Below are positions 6,555 to 6,985 of a DNA stretch of 6,985 bases, piece after piece. The notes below the pieces were generated by a model, which had not been told where the DNA came from, did no database searches, and worked only from the letters and a program-made list of their open reading frames with translations. The position numbers were made by a program, and so were the translations under genes. The DNA is from an uncultured Gammaproteobacteria bacterium. Lineage in GTDB: Bacteria > Pseudomonadota > Gammaproteobacteria > Steroidobacterales > GCA-2729495. The stretch spans positions 1 through 6,985 of the forward strand of contig CALGMY010000225.1 of assembly GCA_937958785.1 (NCBI GenBank), read 5' to 3'. The first letter of the stretch is position 1. Every line of letters starts with the position of its first letter.

Positions 6555-6985
6555 GCGAACGCATGGTGGTGCGCCCAACGGCACGGGTGGAGGGGCTGGT
6601 AAACGTGCCCGGAGACAAGTCCGTGTCCCACAGGGCGCTGATGCTCGGGGCCATTGCCGAGGGTACGAGCCAGGTCACCGGCTTCCTGCCCGGCGAGGAC
6701 TGTCTCGCAACCATGGCAGCCGTCCGGGCCATGGGCATCGAGGTCGTCGAGCACGACGCGACCACGATCGATGTGGTCGGCCGCGGGCTACGAGGCCTCA
6801 GGGCGCCCGGCCATCCACTCGATATGGGCAATTCCGGCACCGCCATGCGGCTATTCATGGGGTTGCTCTCCGCGCAGTCCTTCGCCACCGAGCTCTTTGG
6901 CGACGATTCGCTGAGCCGGCGCCCGATGGAGCGGGTGGCGGCACCGCTGCGCCGCATGGGGGCCGGCATCGAGACCCGTAACGGC
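6551..6985 (+). CDS. aroA: 3-phosphoshikimate 1-carboxyvinyltransferase (EPSP synthase), N-terminal part
   Basis: EPSP synthase transfers the enolpyruvyl group of PEP to shikimate 3-phosphate, the step before chorismate. The first 145 codons are present, in frame to the last base; the 3' end is outside the window. The substrate-binding motif VPGDKSVSHRALM is at residues 19-31 (Lys23, Ser24 and Arg28 expected to bind substrate). GNSGTAMRL is at 93-101 and GDDSLSRRPM at 117-126. Over the visible part the numbering coincides with E. coli AroA: Gly96 is retained, while the Pro101 position is Leu. The GDK opening, the GDxSL-x-RPM motif and Leu101 resemble class II or Bacillus/Pseudomonas-type enzymes rather than the E. 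coli class I form. In Pseudomonas this domain is fused behind prephenate dehydrogenase (TyrA); here it starts independently right at the end of hisC, with no tyrA sequence between. Confidence 0.95.
   Translation, partial: MSERMVVRPTARVEGLVNVPGDKSVSHRALMLGAIAEGTSQVTGFLPGEDCLATMAAVRAMGIEVVEHDATTIDVVGRGLRGLRAPGHPLDMGNSGTAMRLFMGLLSAQSFATELFGDDSLSRRPMERVAAPLRRMGAGIETRNG

Noticed and set aside
6869..6883. SAQSF in AroA as the class II SAQxK motif
   Set aside because: It occurs at residues 107-111, before the RPM motif, and lacks the Lys. The real motif is expected in the part beyond the window.

Overview
The window is a G+C-rich, densely coding stretch of bacterial chromosome with all genes on the + strand. 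It most likely comes from a gammaproteobacterium. The gene order matches the conserved Pseudomonas-type cluster gyrA-serC-pheA-hisC-(tyrA)-aroA-cmk-rpsA, and the GyrA fragment aligns without net gaps to Escherichia coli GyrA from about residue 229 through the GyrA-box. A finer placement (for example Xanthomonadales- or Chromatiales-like lineages) is only a guess.

Layout: 1-1877, the 3' part of gyrA (DNA gyrase subunit A, 5' end outside the window); 1927-3009, serC (phosphoserine aminotransferase); 3045-4247, a short ACT-domain 3-phosphoglycerate dehydrogenase (serA-like, GTG start); 4261-5385, pheA (chorismate mutase/prephenate dehydratase); 5415-6554, hisC (histidinol-phosphate/aromatic aminotransferase); 6551-6985, the first 145 codons of aroA (EPSP synthase, 3' end outside the window). 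The gaps are 49, 35, 13 and 29 nt, and hisC/aroA overlap by an ATGA. No gap holds a convincing terminator or promoter, so the block looks like one transcription unit, possibly continuing from gyrA. No stretch over 300 bases lacks a gene, and no RNA gene, mobile element or CRISPR array was seen.

Functionally, the serA product and SerC catalyse consecutive steps from 3-phosphoglycerate to phosphoserine. AroA makes EPSP, the precursor of chorismate. PheA converts chorismate to phenylpyruvate. The HisC-type aminotransferase can plausibly transaminate phenylpyruvate as well as serve histidine synthesis. The unit therefore couples serine and aromatic amino acid synthesis behind a gyrase gene.

This is mostly ordinary housekeeping DNA and I see no new system. 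Points worth a second look are the serA-like gene between serC and pheA, the absence of tyrA between hisC and aroA, an apparent Glu-to-Arg change at the usual catalytic Glu of the dehydrogenase, GC-rich stem-loops at cistron ends (one with the serC stop codon as its loop), a basic N-terminal extension on PheA with two candidate starts, and an EPSP synthase with mixed class features.
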